The notes: generated from the letters alone by a model not told the origin. DNA of 64,000 nucleotides from Bacteroidaceae bacterium (GCA_017940185.1 JAGAZE010000016.1:1-64000); one strand, 5' to 3'. Counted from the first letter of the stretch, positions 21,257-31,197 are shown. Numbers and translations: made by a program.

Positions 21257-24200
21257 TTACTTGACGATTACCTTCTTACCATTGTGCATGTATACGCCCT
21301 TCTGTGCGGGACGGCTGTTGAGTTGCTGTCCGTCAAGGGTATACCATGTGCCCTTGTCGGTGCTGTTGCCGTCTGTGATGGTAGTGATGCCTGTGGCATT
21401 GCCTCCGAAGGAGAATCCCTTGGCATTGGCTACGTTGTCGCGCGACACCTTCAGGTAAGCCTTATGGGCGCCGTTGTTGATGCTTGCACCATTCTCCACT
21501 TGCCAGTAGAAGCCTACGCTTGTGCCGCTGGCCGGGTCGGCCGAACGCGAGAGGATGAAGTACTTGTATTCGGCTTCGCTCTCCGTGTATGCCTCGTCGG
21601 AGCCGTAGAGCATGGAGCTGTTGTCGCCCACGCCGTCAGCCGTTACAGGCTGGAATGTATAGGTGTTGCTGGTCTCTGCTGCTACGAGCACTGCCTGTCC
21701 GGCGGGTATCACCTCGCCGGCAGCATAGGTCTTGCTCACGGTGAGCACGCCGTCAACCACCTTGTAGGTGCTGGCTGTAACGCCCTCGGGCACGATGAGA
21801 GCCTTGGTGCCATAGTACATGGATGAGTAGTACTTGCCGTCGTCGGCCAGACCGAGCGGGCTGACGAAGAGGTCGACGGGTTCTTCCACCACAGCCTCGC
21901 CATCGGTAGGCGTGAGAACCACTTGCATGAGCACGGCATCGTTGACAGCGCCGGTCTTATACTGATAGGTGACGCTCTCTTCGTTCCATCCGGTGGCCAC
22001 ATACTGAGCATCGTTGATGATGAGATAGTTGTTGCCGTCCTTTGTCACGATGGCGGGTGTCGTTGCCACTTCGTTGACCATCATGTTGGTAATCTTCGAT
22101 GCGTCGACGTTGGCAGGCACGAGCATGCCGGTCTTTCCGTTGACGTTTACCACCTCAATCTCGTCGGTCTGCGGTGCGATGAAGAGTCCGCTGATGGTGT
22201 CGTTGAGTGTTCCGAGCTGCACGTTGGTATTAGGTTCGTTCACGGTGAGTGCCGTCAGGTTGCTGAAGTCGGCCGCCAGCAGGTGGTTGCCATACGCGCG
22301 CAGGACGGTGATAAGCGGGTTCTTACTCAGGTCGAGGCTACGCAGTTCGGTGTTCTGTGCCTGGAGCACGGTGAGGTCAGGGCTGTTCGACAGGTCGAGG
22401 CTGCTGATCTTTGTGTCGCTGATGTTGAGTCGCTTCAGCTTGGTGCACTTGGTCACATCGAGTGCGGTGAGCGGGTTGTTGTAGACAAACAGCGTGGTGT
22501 CGTTTGTCAGACCCGTCACGTCGAGTTGGCTGATGTTGTTGTCGCGCACGGTAACGTAAACCATGTCGGGGTGGTTGCCCAGTTGCAGCACTTCCATTCC
22601 GCTTTCATAGGTACGGAGCGAGCAGAGCTTTTCGTTCTGTCGCAGGTCGAGGTTCTTGATGCCGGTGTTGTTGCAATAGAGAATCTTCAGTGCCGGGAGG
22701 TTGCTTACATCGAGTGTCTGCATGTTGGTCTGGTTGTACACGCGCAGGTCGGTGATGGCAGTGTTGTCGGTGAGATCTACCGAAGCCAGTATGCCGGGAC
22801 TGGTGGCAGAGTTGCCATAGGCATAGTACTGATTAACCTTGGGGCATCCGGTGGTGTTCACTGATGTCATCAGCGGGTTGTTGTACACCTTCAGGTTGTA
22901 GAGCGCCGTGCTGCCGGAGCAATCTGCCGATTCCATTACTGCATTGCCATAGGCATTGACGTTGAGGTTGGCTGTGCCGGTGCAGTTGTTCACCTTAATA
23001 CTCTTGAGTGAGGTGTTGTTGTAGACGCTCACTGTGGTGAGTGCCTTGCAGCCGTCGATTTCCACCGTCTCCAGGCTGTTGGACCCCGCTGTGATGGAGA
23101 AGGTCTTGAGCGATGTGGCGAGCTTGGATGTTGCCGGGAGTTTCACAGTGCGCAGCTTGGCATTGTTGTTGAGGTACAAAGATGTAACCGTGCTGGCTTT
23201 GGTTACGCTGGACAGATCTATCTCGGTAATCTCCGGCATTTGTGTGAGATAGAGCGTAGTGTTGGCCAGGTTTTGCGGCAGCACGAGCTTTGTCAGAGCC
23301 TTCCACGCAAAGGTGGCTGTTGGAGCACTCGTGGTTGATGTGTTGTTGGTCCAGATGGTTACCTTGTGTTTCCATGGCGAGAGGTCGATTTCCCGCAGTG
23401 CCGGGCAGTTGTAGTGCTTGAAGTAGCCTGCTGTGGTGCTCTCGGGTGTCTCGCCGAGCTTGAGGGTAGTGAGCAAGGTGTTGCTGCGAATGTCGAGCTG
23501 CAACATCTTGTGGTTGTTGGACAGGTCGAGCTTGGTGATGCGTGCACAGTTCAGATAGAGTTTCTGCAGTCCGGTGAAGAGTTCGATACCCGTGAGGTCT
23601 CTTACCGCTTGGCCAGCCTCAGCAGCTGTGACAGATGACCAGGAGAAGGGCTGTCCGGCAGCATTGCCGTTGGCATCGCCGATCTGTGTGACGGCAGCGA
23701 TGGTGTTGAGCTCGGTGGTATTGAGTTTGCCATTGCTGTCTGTATCGTACTTGGTCGATATCCAGTTGCGGAACACGGGGTCGGGGAATGTGGCGGCATT
23801 GATGGGGTATCCGTCGGTGTCGTAGGTCGCCGTGATGCTCACGTTGATGCGTGCCGATGGCACTCCGGGCAGTGCGGGGTCGTAGTCGTAGGTGATGGTG
23901 TTGGTACCGCTCACGAGCGATGTCAGCACCATGTAGTCGCTGGCAGTTCCTGTGCGCGCGGTGCAAGTGGCACTGCTGCCGTTGACGGTGAGGTTGCTTA
24001 CCTTGCCGGCATCGAAGCCCTTGAACACGGGCACCAAGCCGTTGGCTCCGGCGTAGGTGGCAGTCACGGTGAGTGCCTGTCCGGTGGCGGTGAAACTGCT
24101 CACGTTGGTGAGTGCCGAGAGGTTGGCACCGGTGAGCTTGTTGTTGGGCACGCTGATGGTCTGCAGGGCGGTGAAGTCTTCCAGTCCGCTGAGGCTCTTG

Positions 24201-25294
24201 AGCTTCATCTTGCTGGCACCGTTGTAGGTGAGTGTGGTTGCTGCTGCCACCTCGGCGGTGGAGAAGTAGCCGTTGTCGTCGCTGTCCCATGTGGCGTTGG
24301 CATAGTTTATCAATCCCTGGTCTTCAAGATTGGGGATAAACATATCGTCTACGCCCACGATGTTCTCAAAGGTGCTCCACACGGCATGTGCCCTGTAGTC
24401 GGCTTCGAGGCTCTTGGGCACGTAGAGGGTGGCCATGATTTTCGCCTCGGAGGTGAACGATGCGTCATTTACCGTGACAACGCTGCTTGTGCGCTGTATG
24501 ACAACACTCTTGAGCGATGTCTTGATGCCACGGAAGGCATATTGGTCGAGTTCGCTTACGTTGGCTGGCAACACGAGTTTCTTGACGGGCAGATCGGTCG
24601 ATGTGCCACCGAAGCCACGCAGCACCTTGGTGAGGCCTTCGGGGAAGAATATCTCTTCGAGCTTGGGGCAGTCGAACACATTCTGGCTGCTGTTGAGCAC
24701 CGTGTAATTGGCCGGCACGCGCAGCTTGGTGTACTTACATCCTGCGGAGAAGCCATAGGCCGCCAGACTGGTGATGCCTTCGGGCAGGTAGACGCCGTCG
24801 TGTTCAGTGCCATCGGCATCCATGGTGCCTGTGAGGCCGCTGTTGCGGAAGGCGCCACCCTCAATGGTGGTCACCGTATTGGGGATGTAGATGTAGAGAT
24901 TGGCGTTCTGACCGCAGTACATGAAGGCTTGGTAGCCGATTGTCTCAATGCCATCGGCGATGAACACCTTGGTTGCTGCGCTTGGCGAGAAATTGCGGAA
25001 GGCAGTGCTACCAATTCGTTTCACTTGATAGGTCACGCCTTCGTGGGTGACTGTGGCAGGAATGTGCAGCACGGAGGTGGAGTTGTCGTAGGCGTGGTAA
25101 GCGTCTCCCGACTGTGTACCGGTGCCTGTGCCCACCTGCACGTACTTGTTGTCGGCATCGGTCACCATGTAGGTGAGCGTCACGCCGTCTTCGTTCACTT
25201 CCGTGAACGTGGTCTGCGCCTTGACGGGCACTGCAAAGAGCAGCAACGCCGCCACAAGGGCAAACAGCATTTTACATGTAGAGGTTGTTTTCAT
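21257..25294 (-). CDS. Large secreted leucine-rich repeat protein (BspA-like)
   Basis: The 1345-residue protein has a signal peptide (MKTTSTCKMLFALVAALLLFAVPVKAQ). Residues about 60-330 are BspA-type LRR_5 repeats (for example IPNTVTTIEGGAF, LPEGITSLAAYGF). A first leucine-rich block and an immunoglobulin-like part follow, then an EF-hand/dockerin-like segment near 500 (DTDSNGKLNTTEL) and about 20 further short leucine-rich units. The C-terminus is WYTLDGQQLNSRPAQKGVYMHNGKKVIVK, the tail shared with three other proteins in this window. BspA-type proteins of oral Bacteroidales bind host proteins or other bacteria; that role here is inferred. It is monocistronic with its own promoter. Confidence 0.88.
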   Translation of the reverse strand: MKTTSTCKMLFALVAALLLFAVPVKAQTTFTEVNEDGVTLTYMVTDADNKYVQVGTGTGTQSGDAYHAYDNSTSVLHIPATVTHEGVTYQVKRIGSTAFRNFSPSAATKVFIADGIETIGYQAFMYCGQNANLYIYIPNTVTTIEGGAFRNSGLTGTMDADGTEHDGVYLPEGITSLAAYGFSAGCKYTKLRVPANYTVLNSSQNVFDCPKLEEIFFPEGLTKVLRGFGGTSTDLPVKKLVLPANVSELDQYAFRGIKTSLKSVVIQRTSSVVTVNDASFTSEAKIMATLYVPKSLEADYRAHAVWSTFENIVGVDDMFIPNLEDQGLINYANATWDSDDNGYFSTAEVAAATTLTYNGASKMKLKSLSGLEDFTALQTISVPNNKLTGANLSALTNVSSFTATGQALTVTATYAGANGLVPVFKGFDAGKVSNLTVNGSSATCTARTGTASDYMVLTSLVSGTNTITYDYDPALPGVPSARINVSITATYDTDGYPINAATFPDPVFRNWISTKYDTDSNGKLNTTELNTIAAVTQIGDANGNAAGQPFSWSSVTAAEAGQAVRDLTGIELFTGLQKLYLNCARITKLDLSNNHKMLQLDIRSNTLLTTLKLGETPESTTAGYFKHYNCPALREIDLSPWKHKVTIWTNNTSTTSAPTATFAWKALTKLVLPQNLANTTLYLTQMPEITEIDLSSVTKASTVTSLYLNNNAKLRTVKLPATSKLATSLKTFSITAGSNSLETVEIDGCKALTTVSVYNNTSLKSIKVNNCTGTANLNVNAYGNAVMESADCSGSTALYNLKVYNNPLMTSVNTTGCPKVNQYYAYGNSATSPGILASVDLTDNTAITDLRVYNQTNMQTLDVSNLPALKILYCNNTGIKNLDLRQNEKLCSLRTYESGMEVLQLGNHPDMVYVTVRDNNISQLDVTGLTNDTTLFVYNNPLTALDVTKCTKLKRLNISDTKISSLDLSNSPDLTVLQAQNTELRSLDLSKNPLITVLRAYGNHLLAADFSNLTALTVNEPNTNVQLGTLNDTISGLFIAPQTDEIEVVNVNGKTGMLVPANVDASKITNMMVNEVATTPAIVTKDGNNYLIINDAQYVATGWNEESVTYQYKTGAVNDAVLMQVVLTPTDGEAVVEEPVDLFVSPLGLADDGKYYSSMYYGTKALIVPEGVTASTYKVVDGVLTVSKTYAAGEVIPAGQAVLVAAETSNTYTFQPVTADGVGDNSSMLYGSDEAYTESEAEYKYFILSRSADPASGTSVGFYWQVENGASINNGAHKAYLKVSRDNVANAKGFSFGGNATGITTITDGNSTDKGTWYTLDGQQLNSRPAQKGVYMHNGKKVIVK

Positions 25295-25653
25295 AAATAA
25301 AATTTTTGTTAAATGATTGGTGTGTTTTGCTTTTAAGGTCGGGTGGCAGTATTTCCGTATTCATAATTAAACCGCTCAAAGGTATTATTTTCGTGTTGAC
25401 AGTGCAAAGTTTGAAAGCACTTTTTTGCCCTTGAAATGTGTTTTTTTAGCAATATGCACTCCATATTCTGAATATAATTCCGTTGAAGGTCGGTTGTGGC
25501 TGGTGTTGTCATAATGCCGAGATGCAAGAAGTTGCTTGCATGAAAAAAAGTGGCTGCCGATTGTATTGTTGCAAATATCCTTTATCTTTGCATCGGCTTT
25601 GCCACGGCAAGCCAAAACCATTCAACACATCACACACATACACACTATTTATT
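25295..25653. other. Divergent promoter region (leucine-rich protein / mdh)
   Basis: This 359-bp AT-rich gap contains two consensus promoters pointing outward. For the minus-strand gene: TTTG (25408-25405) and TACCTTTG (25384-25377), 20 bp apart. For mdh: TTG (25561-25563) and TATCTTTG (25583-25590), 19 bp apart. No small gene was found between them. Confidence 0.8.
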
Positions 25654-26646
25654 ATGGCATTCTTAACAAACGACAAGCTTACCATCGTCGGCGCCGCCGG
25701 CATGATAGGCAGCAACATGGTGCAGACCGCTCTGATGATGGGTCTGACCGACGACATTTGTCTGTACGACGTATTCTCACCCGAAGGTGTAGCCGAAGAG
25801 ATGCGCCAGAGTGGTTTCGGCGATGTGAAGATCACCGCCACCACCGATGCGAAAGAGGCTTTCACCAATGCTAAATATATCATCTCGAGCGGCGGCGCTC
25901 CCCGCAAGGAGGGCATGACACGCGAAGACCTGCTGAAAGGCAACTGCGAGATTGCCGAGGGTCTGGGCAAGAACATCAAGCAATACTGCCCCGACGTGAA
26001 GCACGTGGTAATCATCTTCAACCCCGCCGACCTCACCGGACTGGTGACCCTGCTCTACTCGGGTCTGAAACCCGGACAGGTGACCACCCTCGCCGGCCTG
26101 GACACCACACGTCTGCAGAGTGCTCTGGCCAAGAAATTTGGCGTGATGCAGAGCGAGATAGAAGGCTGTGCCACCTACGGCGGTCACGGCGAGCAGATGG
26201 CAGTGTTCGGCAGCCATGTGAAGATTGACGGACGCAAGCTCACCGACATCATCGGCACCGACGAATTCCCCACCGAGGAATGGGAGCAGATGAAGAAAGA
26301 CGTGACGCAGGGCGGTGCCGCCATCATCAAACTGCGCGGACGCAGCTCGTTCCAGAGCCCGGCCTACCTCTCCGTCGAGATGATACGCGCCGCCATGGGT
26401 GGCGAACCCTTCCGCTTCCCCGTGGGTACCTATGTGAAAACCGACAAATACGACCACATCATGATGGCCATGCAGACCACCATGGACAAGGACGGTGCCC
26501 ACTTCACAGTACCGCAGGGCACTCCCGAAGAGAACGCCAAGCTCGACGCCAGCTACGAACACCTGTGCAAGATGCGCGACGAACTGGTGACACTCAACAT
26601 CGTGCCGCCCATCAGCGAGTGGAATACCATCAACCCCAACCTCTAA
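25654..26646 (+). CDS. mdh: Malate dehydrogenase
   Basis: The 330-residue NAD-dependent dehydrogenase converts oxaloacetate and malate, part of the reductive branch to fumarate and succinate that feeds the fumarate reductase at 33-36 kb. MAFLTNDKLTIVGAAGMIGSNM carries the Rossmann GxxGxxG. SSGGAPRKEGMTREDLL and FNPADLTGLVTLLYSGL are typical of the Bacteroidetes lactate/malate dehydrogenase group, and the catalytic histidine lies in CATYGGHGEQM. The ATG at 25654 is chosen because a promoter ends at 25590; the frame is open further upstream. Confidence 0.93.
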   Translation: MAFLTNDKLTIVGAAGMIGSNMVQTALMMGLTDDICLYDVFSPEGVAEEMRQSGFGDVKITATTDAKEAFTNAKYIISSGGAPRKEGMTREDLLKGNCEIAEGLGKNIKQYCPDVKHVVIIFNPADLTGLVTLLYSGLKPGQVTTLAGLDTTRLQSALAKKFGVMQSEIEGCATYGGHGEQMAVFGSHVKIDGRKLTDIIGTDEFPTEEWEQMKKDVTQGGAAIIKLRGRSSFQSPAYLSVEMIRAAMGGEPFRFPVGTYVKTDKYDHIMMAMQTTMDKDGAHFTVPQGTPEENAKLDASYEHLCKMRDELVTLNIVPPISEWNTINPNL

Positions 26647-26670
26647 ACACCCGTAGAGGCACTCCGCACA

Positions 26671-26712
26671 CACACCTGCCATCCCCGCCCAACAAGCAGG
26701 GGTGGCAGTGTG
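26671..26712 (+). terminator. Terminator of mdh
   Basis: CACACCTGCCATCCCCGC pairs with GCAGGGGTGGCAGTGTG with two mismatches, 24 bp after the mdh stop. There is no strong U-run. Confidence 0.65.
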
Positions 26713-26723
26713 GTTTGAGGGGG

Positions 26724-26747
26724 GAGTTGACAAGTTGACGAGTTAAT
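26724..26747. repeat. Three-unit 8-bp repeat array (GAGTTGAC type)
   Basis: Units GAGTTGAC, AAGTTGAC, GAGTTAAT, same family as 13359-13390. It is followed by the hairpin GCAGACG/CGTCTGC near 26753-26770. Confidence 0.75.
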
Positions 26748-26835
26748 AGTGCAGACGGGGACGTCTGCGCTCCCAATCTCACAAACGACCACATGCTCCT
26801 CTCGTTTCGTATGTCGCTGTAGCACAGCGGCCCCC

Positions 26836-26869
26836 AAACCAACCAACCAATCAACCAATCAATCAACCA
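26836..26869. repeat. Tetranucleotide tract before pepP
   Basis: About eight CAAC/CAAT tetranucleotide units end 3 bp before the ATG of the aminopeptidase gene. The tract takes the place of a recognisable ribosome binding site. Confidence 0.6.
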
Positions 26870-26872
26870 CCC

Positions 26873-28654
26873 ATGCCCATTGCCCAACGCCTCGCCGCCC
26901 TGCGCGAACTCATGCGGCGCGAGAAACTCGCCGCCTTCATCTTCCCCAGCACCGACCCCCACAACGGCGAATACATCCCCGCCCACTGGAAGGGTCGCGA
27001 GTGGATCTCCGGTTTCGACGGCTCGGCCGGCACCGCCGTGGTGACGCTGCACAGCGCCGCCCTGTGGACCGACTCCCGCTACTTCATCGCCGCCGCCGAG
27101 CAACTCAACGGCACGGAATATGTGCTGATGAAAGAGCGGCTGAGCGGTACGCCAACCATCGCCGAGTGGATAGCCACGCAGCTGCAGAGCGGCGACGGCA
27201 CCGAGGTGGGTCTCGACGGTAGCGTGTGCGCACACAGCATGGTGGAAAGCCTTACCGAAGAGTTGCGCCAACACGGCGGCATGACACTACGTACCAACCT
27301 CGACCCGCTGCGCGAGATATGGACCGACCGCCCCCCCATACCCCGGCAGCCCGTGGTGCGCCAGCCGATGGAATATGCCGGCGAGACCACACGCGACAAG
27401 CTGGCACGCATACGCACTGCACTGCGCAAGCAACATGCCGACGGCATGCTCGTCACAGCACTCGACGACATAGCATGGACGCTCAACCTGCGCGGCAGCG
27501 ACGTGCACTGCAACCCGGTGTTTGTGAGCTATCTGCTCATCGACACCCAACGCGCCACACTATATATATATAAGGATAAGCTCACTCCCGACATCGTGGC
27601 CTATCTGGATGGCGAGGGCGTGGGCATCGACGACTACGACAACGTGGGGGCCGGACTGCGCAACTACTTTGAGTACAACCTGCTGCTCGACCCCTCGCAA
27701 ACCAATCACATGCTCTATCAGGCAGCTCGCGAGCAGCGCATCGTGGCACTGCCCTCCCCCATCCCCGTCATGAAGGCGGTGAAGAACGAACAGGAACGCC
27801 TGGGTTTTAGGCAGGCGATGCTGCGCGACGGCATCGCCATGACAAAATTTCTGACATGGCTGCTTCCCGCCGTCGGCCGAGGCGGACAGACAGAGCTGAG
27901 CGTTACGGCGCGTCTGGCACAGCTGCGCGAGGAGCAGGCCGAATACCACGGACCGTCTTTCGACACCATCACTGCCTATCAGGAGCACGGTGCCATCGTA
28001 CACTATGAGCCCACGGCCGAAAGCGACATCCCCCTCAAGGCCGAAGGACTGCTGCTGATAGACAGCGGCGGACAATATACCGACGGCACCACCGATATCA
28101 CACGTACCATCGCCCTCGGTGCGCTCACTGACGAACAGCGCCGCGTGTACACCCTGGTGCTGCAAGGCCATATACGCCTGCAGATGCTGCGTTTCCCGGA
28201 AGGCGCTACCGGCACACAGCTCGATGCCATAGCACGCAGCGCGTTGTGGGCGCACGGCTACAACTATCTGCACGGCACAGGACACGGCGTGGGGAGCTTC
28301 CTCAACGTGCACGAAGGGCCGCACCAGATACGAATGGAATGGAAGCCCACGCCCTTGGTGCCCTACATGACAGTGACCGACGAGCCAGGTGTCTACCTTG
28401 AAGGACGCTTCGGCGTGCGCATAGAGAACACACTGCTCATCGTGCCCGCCGAAGAGACGGAGTGCGGACGCTTTCTGGCCTTCGAGCCGCTCACGCTCTG
28501 CCCCATCGACACCACACCCGTCATTGCCGACATGCTCAGCATCGACGAACGGCAGTGGCTCAACGACTACCACCGCCGCGTGAGGGAGACACTCAGCCCC
28601 CACCTCAACACAGAAGAACAACAATGGCTCAAGGAAGCCACAAAAGAAATATAA
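26873..28654 (+). CDS. pepP: Xaa-Pro aminopeptidase (M24 family)
   Basis: The 593-residue metallopeptidase removes an N-terminal residue before proline. It has two creatinase-like N-terminal domains (residues about 5-310) and a C-terminal pita-bread domain. The metal ligands are visible: aspartates in LIDSGGQYTDGTTDITR, the histidine in GTGHGVGSFLNVHEGP, and glutamates in VTDEPGVYLE and RIENTLL. No signal peptide is present, so it is cytoplasmic. The length matches the long, three-domain form. The next gene starts 7 bp after its stop. Confidence 0.92.
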   Translation: MPIAQRLAALRELMRREKLAAFIFPSTDPHNGEYIPAHWKGREWISGFDGSAGTAVVTLHSAALWTDSRYFIAAAEQLNGTEYVLMKERLSGTPTIAEWIATQLQSGDGTEVGLDGSVCAHSMVESLTEELRQHGGMTLRTNLDPLREIWTDRPPIPRQPVVRQPMEYAGETTRDKLARIRTALRKQHADGMLVTALDDIAWTLNLRGSDVHCNPVFVSYLLIDTQRATLYIYKDKLTPDIVAYLDGEGVGIDDYDNVGAGLRNYFEYNLLLDPSQTNHMLYQAAREQRIVALPSPIPVMKAVKNEQERLGFRQAMLRDGIAMTKFLTWLLPAVGRGGQTELSVTARLAQLREEQAEYHGPSFDTITAYQEHGAIVHYEPTAESDIPLKAEGLLLIDSGGQYTDGTTDITRTIALGALTDEQRRVYTLVLQGHIRLQMLRFPEGATGTQLDAIARSALWAHGYNYLHGTGHGVGSFLNVHEGPHQIRMEWKPTPLVPYMTVTDEPGVYLEGRFGVRIENTLLIVPAEETECGRFLAFEPLTLCPIDTTPVIADMLSIDERQWLNDYHRRVRETLSPHLNTEEQQWLKEATKEI

Positions 28655-28661
28655 CAAAGCA

Positions 28662-29183
28662 ATGGCAATCATCAAATCAGTCAACGGTCTTACCCCGAAA
28701 TATGGTAAGGAGTGTTACTTCAGCGAGAATGCGGCCATCGTCGGCGAAGTGACGATGGGCGACGAGTGCTCGGTATGGTTCAACGCCGTAGTACGCGGCG
28801 ACGTGGCCCCCGTGATTATGGGCAACCGCTGCAATGTGCAAGACGGTGCCGTGGTGCACGTCACCTATAAGGTGGGTCCTACGATTATGGAAGACGATGT
28901 CACCATCGGGCACAACGCCACGGTGCATGCCTGCACCTTGAAGAAGGGCTGCCTCATCGGCATGGGTTCGACAGTGCTCGACAATGCCGTTGTGGGCGAA
29001 GGAGCCATCGTTGCTGCCGGTGCATTGGTGCTGGGCGGCACCATCATCGGCGACCATGAGATATGGGCAGGCGTACCGGCCAAGTTCGTCAAGAAGACCC
29101 GTCCCGACCAGGCGGAGAGCTATGCCGACCACTACGTGGGCTACTCCAAATGGTACCTGCGCGAAGACGGCGTGATAGAATAG
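28662..29183 (+). CDS. Gamma-carbonic-anhydrase-like hexapeptide protein
   Basis: The 173-residue protein has the left-handed beta-helix of the gamma-carbonic anhydrase/PaaY/YrdA family (repeats such as VIMGNRCNVQDGAVVHV and VTIGHNATVHACTL). Histidines at about 67, 84 and 89 fit the three metal ligands. It starts 7 bp after pepP. Activity as a carbonic anhydrase is not proven for most members of this group. Confidence 0.88.
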   Translation: MAIIKSVNGLTPKYGKECYFSENAAIVGEVTMGDECSVWFNAVVRGDVAPVIMGNRCNVQDGAVVHVTYKVGPTIMEDDVTIGHNATVHACTLKKGCLIGMGSTVLDNAVVGEGAIVAAGALVLGGTIIGDHEIWAGVPAKFVKKTRPDQAESYADHYVGYSKWYLREDGVIE

Positions 29184-29204
29184 CACGACACAGAAAACAC
29201 AACG

Positions 29205-29252
29205 CACCTGCTGCGGCTGTTTCCTCAATCGAGAGGGCAACCGCAGCAGGTG
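29205..29252. terminator. Hairpin between two convergent genes
   Basis: CACCTGCTGCGG (29205-29216) pairs with CCGCAGCAGGTG (29241-29252). It lies 22 bp after the carbonic-anhydrase-like gene and 35 bp from the end of the facing gene, so it may serve both strands. Confidence 0.65.
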
Positions 29253-29286
29253 TCGCTGTATGTGGCGCGGAAGCGCAGCCTGCGGC

Positions 29287-29682
29287 TCAGTGCTTGTGGC
29301 TCTTGTAGTAGTTGAGTCCTATCTTCACCGTTTTCTTCACAGCATCGGACGAGTAGGTGGCACCTGTCACGCCGTCGACATTGGCCTTCAGCGCCTTGTT
29401 GACGGTCATGCCGTTCCAGCGGGAGAGGAGCTGCTTCTTCACCTTCTGGAAGTAGCGCGGAGTCTCCTTATTGGGCAGCGCCTCGATGCGCAGAATCTTG
29501 TTGCCGGCGATGTATATCTTCAGCGGCGTGGCATCGACATATCCTTGCACGCTGGAAGCCAGCTTAGTGGTGTTGACCACAGTGGTCTTTCCCTCCTTGG
29601 TGATGGGCTGGTCGGCCGGCATGGCACTGAGCAGCACGGCAGCAACGGCCATGAGACAGCAACGGGAGAAATGCTTTTTCAT
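29287..29682 (-). CDS. Secreted FMN-binding-domain protein
   Basis: The 131-residue protein starts with a signal peptide (MKKHFSRCCLMAVAAVLLSAMPA). The rest is one FMN_bind domain like those of RnfG and NqrC, with the motif GVTGATYSS in which the threonine or serine usually carries covalent FMN. It therefore is a candidate periplasmic flavoprotein. ApbE, the enzyme that attaches FMN, is not in the window. It follows the diaminopimelate dehydrogenase gene by 43 bp. The start at 29682 is preferred because it begins the signal peptide. Confidence 0.85.
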   Translation of the reverse strand: MKKHFSRCCLMAVAAVLLSAMPADQPITKEGKTTVVNTTKLASSVQGYVDATPLKIYIAGNKILRIEALPNKETPRYFQKVKKQLLSRWNGMTVNKALKANVDGVTGATYSSDAVKKTVKIGLNYYKSHKH

Positions 29683-29725
29683 TATTATTTGTATTATACG
29701 TGTGTAAATGGCTTGTTGCGACATG

Positions 29726-30625
29726 TCAGACCAGCTTTCCTATCCACTTTTCGCGTTCGCCGGGCAGCATGTCGACGACGGGCAGCTCCACCATGGTGTA
29801 GCATCCGGGTTGTTGTCGGAGCGAGGCGCGCGCCACGTTGACGAGCACCTGTGCGGTGAGGGCTGGGTTGTTGATGCTCATGTTGAACTCGAAGCGCTGG
29901 TTTTGCGTTGTTCCCGACACACCTTTGCGTACAAGGTTGACGCCATGTCCCATGTCGCGCACGGCATCGACGCTCTCCACTGCGAAGACGTGCGTCTCGT
30001 CGTTGGCGAAGTAAGGGTCGGCCTTCACTGCCGCCGCCACGCTGTCGAGGGTGTAGCCCTCTTCCAGCTCTACGTATACCATGCGCCGGTGTATACCTTC
30101 GCCGAGCGGTATGGTGACGGAGAGCGCGTTGCGCACGCCTTCCTTGCCGCGCACACACACACTGTGCCCCATCGACATGCCGGGTCCGAAGTTGGTGTAG
30201 CTCAGTCCCTTTGGTGCGAGGCTCTCCATGAGTGTGCGCACGATGCTGTCGCTTCCCGGATCCCATCCGGCCGCGATGACGCTCACGCGCCCATGTTCGC
30301 GGCACAGCGCGTTGAGACGCTGGCGGTAGCCCACGATGTCGGAGTGGATGTCGAAGGAGTCGACGGTGTTGATGCCCATCGGCACGATGCGGCTGGCATA
30401 TTCTTCGCAGGAACGTGTGGGCGTAGCCAGTATGGCCACGTCGACGCTGTCGAGCTGTGTGATGTCGTTCACCACCCGATATGCGGCCAGCTCAGGCGGG
30501 CATTGTGCGGCACCCTGACGGCGCACGATGCCAGCTATGTCGAAGTCGGGTGCAGCCTGTAATGCCTGCACGGTATAGTGTCCGATATTGCCGTAGCCAA
30601 CTACGGCGGCGCGTATCTTCTTCAT
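29726..30625 (-). CDS. ddh: meso-Diaminopimelate D-dehydrogenase
   Basis: The 299-residue NADPH-dependent enzyme makes meso-diaminopimelate from tetrahydrodipicolinate in one step, for peptidoglycan and lysine. The N-terminal GYGNIGHYTVQALQ is the nucleotide-binding loop. AAGWDPGSDS and FGPGMSMGHSV are family blocks at the active site. The length is normal. A TATCTTTG promoter box lies at 30665-30658, about 25 nt before the start. Confidence 0.93.
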   Translation of the reverse strand: MKKIRAAVVGYGNIGHYTVQALQAAPDFDIAGIVRRQGAAQCPPELAAYRVVNDITQLDSVDVAILATPTRSCEEYASRIVPMGINTVDSFDIHSDIVGYRQRLNALCREHGRVSVIAAGWDPGSDSIVRTLMESLAPKGLSYTNFGPGMSMGHSVCVRGKEGVRNALSVTIPLGEGIHRRMVYVELEEGYTLDSVAAAVKADPYFANDETHVFAVESVDAVRDMGHGVNLVRKGVSGTTQNQRFEFNMSINNPALTAQVLVNVARASLRQQPGCYTMVELPVVDMLPGEREKWIGKLV

Positions 30626-30714
30626 ATGTAGATAAGGTTGAGGGTTGTACTGACGGGCAAAGATAATGGTTTTCCGTCACATGGCAGCCTGCGAAGGGCG
30701 AAAAAAACATCGGT

Positions 30715-31170
30715 CTACTGCCTCAGCGTCCCCTCAAAACTGATAGGATAGCAGCGGTCGGAACCTATCTCCAGCGACACGTTTCCCTGCTTGTCGATGG
30801 TGATTTCGAAGGAGAAGATGAATGCCGAGTGCTGCACGTTGAAGAGGTAGCAGTCGTCGCCATGCAGTGTGGTATTGTGCTTCAGTCCCGATATGGGTGC
30901 CGTGAAGTTGAGCACATTCATGTCGACCTCGTGGTTGGTGACGCGTATGCCCCACTTATAGGGCAGGTAGCTGACGAGTTGTCGGCCTTCGAAGCGGAGG
31001 TAGTACTGCGGCGCGAGGTCTTCCCACGCCTCTTGCATGGGTCGCATGCGGTGCATATCGACCGTCATGTTGAGTTGTATGTCGTTGTGTGACTGTTGTC
31101 GCTGTGTGGCACAAGCCGAAAACAACAGGGCACACAGACTGAAAAGGCAAAAAACGGCACGTATTTTCAT
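30715..31170 (-). CDS. Lipoprotein, DUF4251-like
   Basis: The 151-residue protein has a lipoprotein signal (MKIRAVFCLFSLCALLFSAC; the modified cysteine follows LLFSA). The mature part, with YYLRFEGRQLVSYLPYKWGIRV and a final LEIGSDRCYPISFEGTL, resembles the Bacteroidetes DUF4251 family. The match is made from memory of the YLPY motif and is tentative. It would be anchored in the envelope; the function is unknown. Confidence 0.75.
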   Translation of the reverse strand: MKIRAVFCLFSLCALLFSACATQRQQSHNDIQLNMTVDMHRMRPMQEAWEDLAPQYYLRFEGRQLVSYLPYKWGIRVTNHEVDMNVLNFTAPISGLKHNTTLHGDDCYLFNVQHSAFIFSFEITIDKQGNVSLEIGSDRCYPISFEGTLRQ

Positions 31171-31197
31171 AGGAAATCGTTGTTGGAGGGTTCTGGG

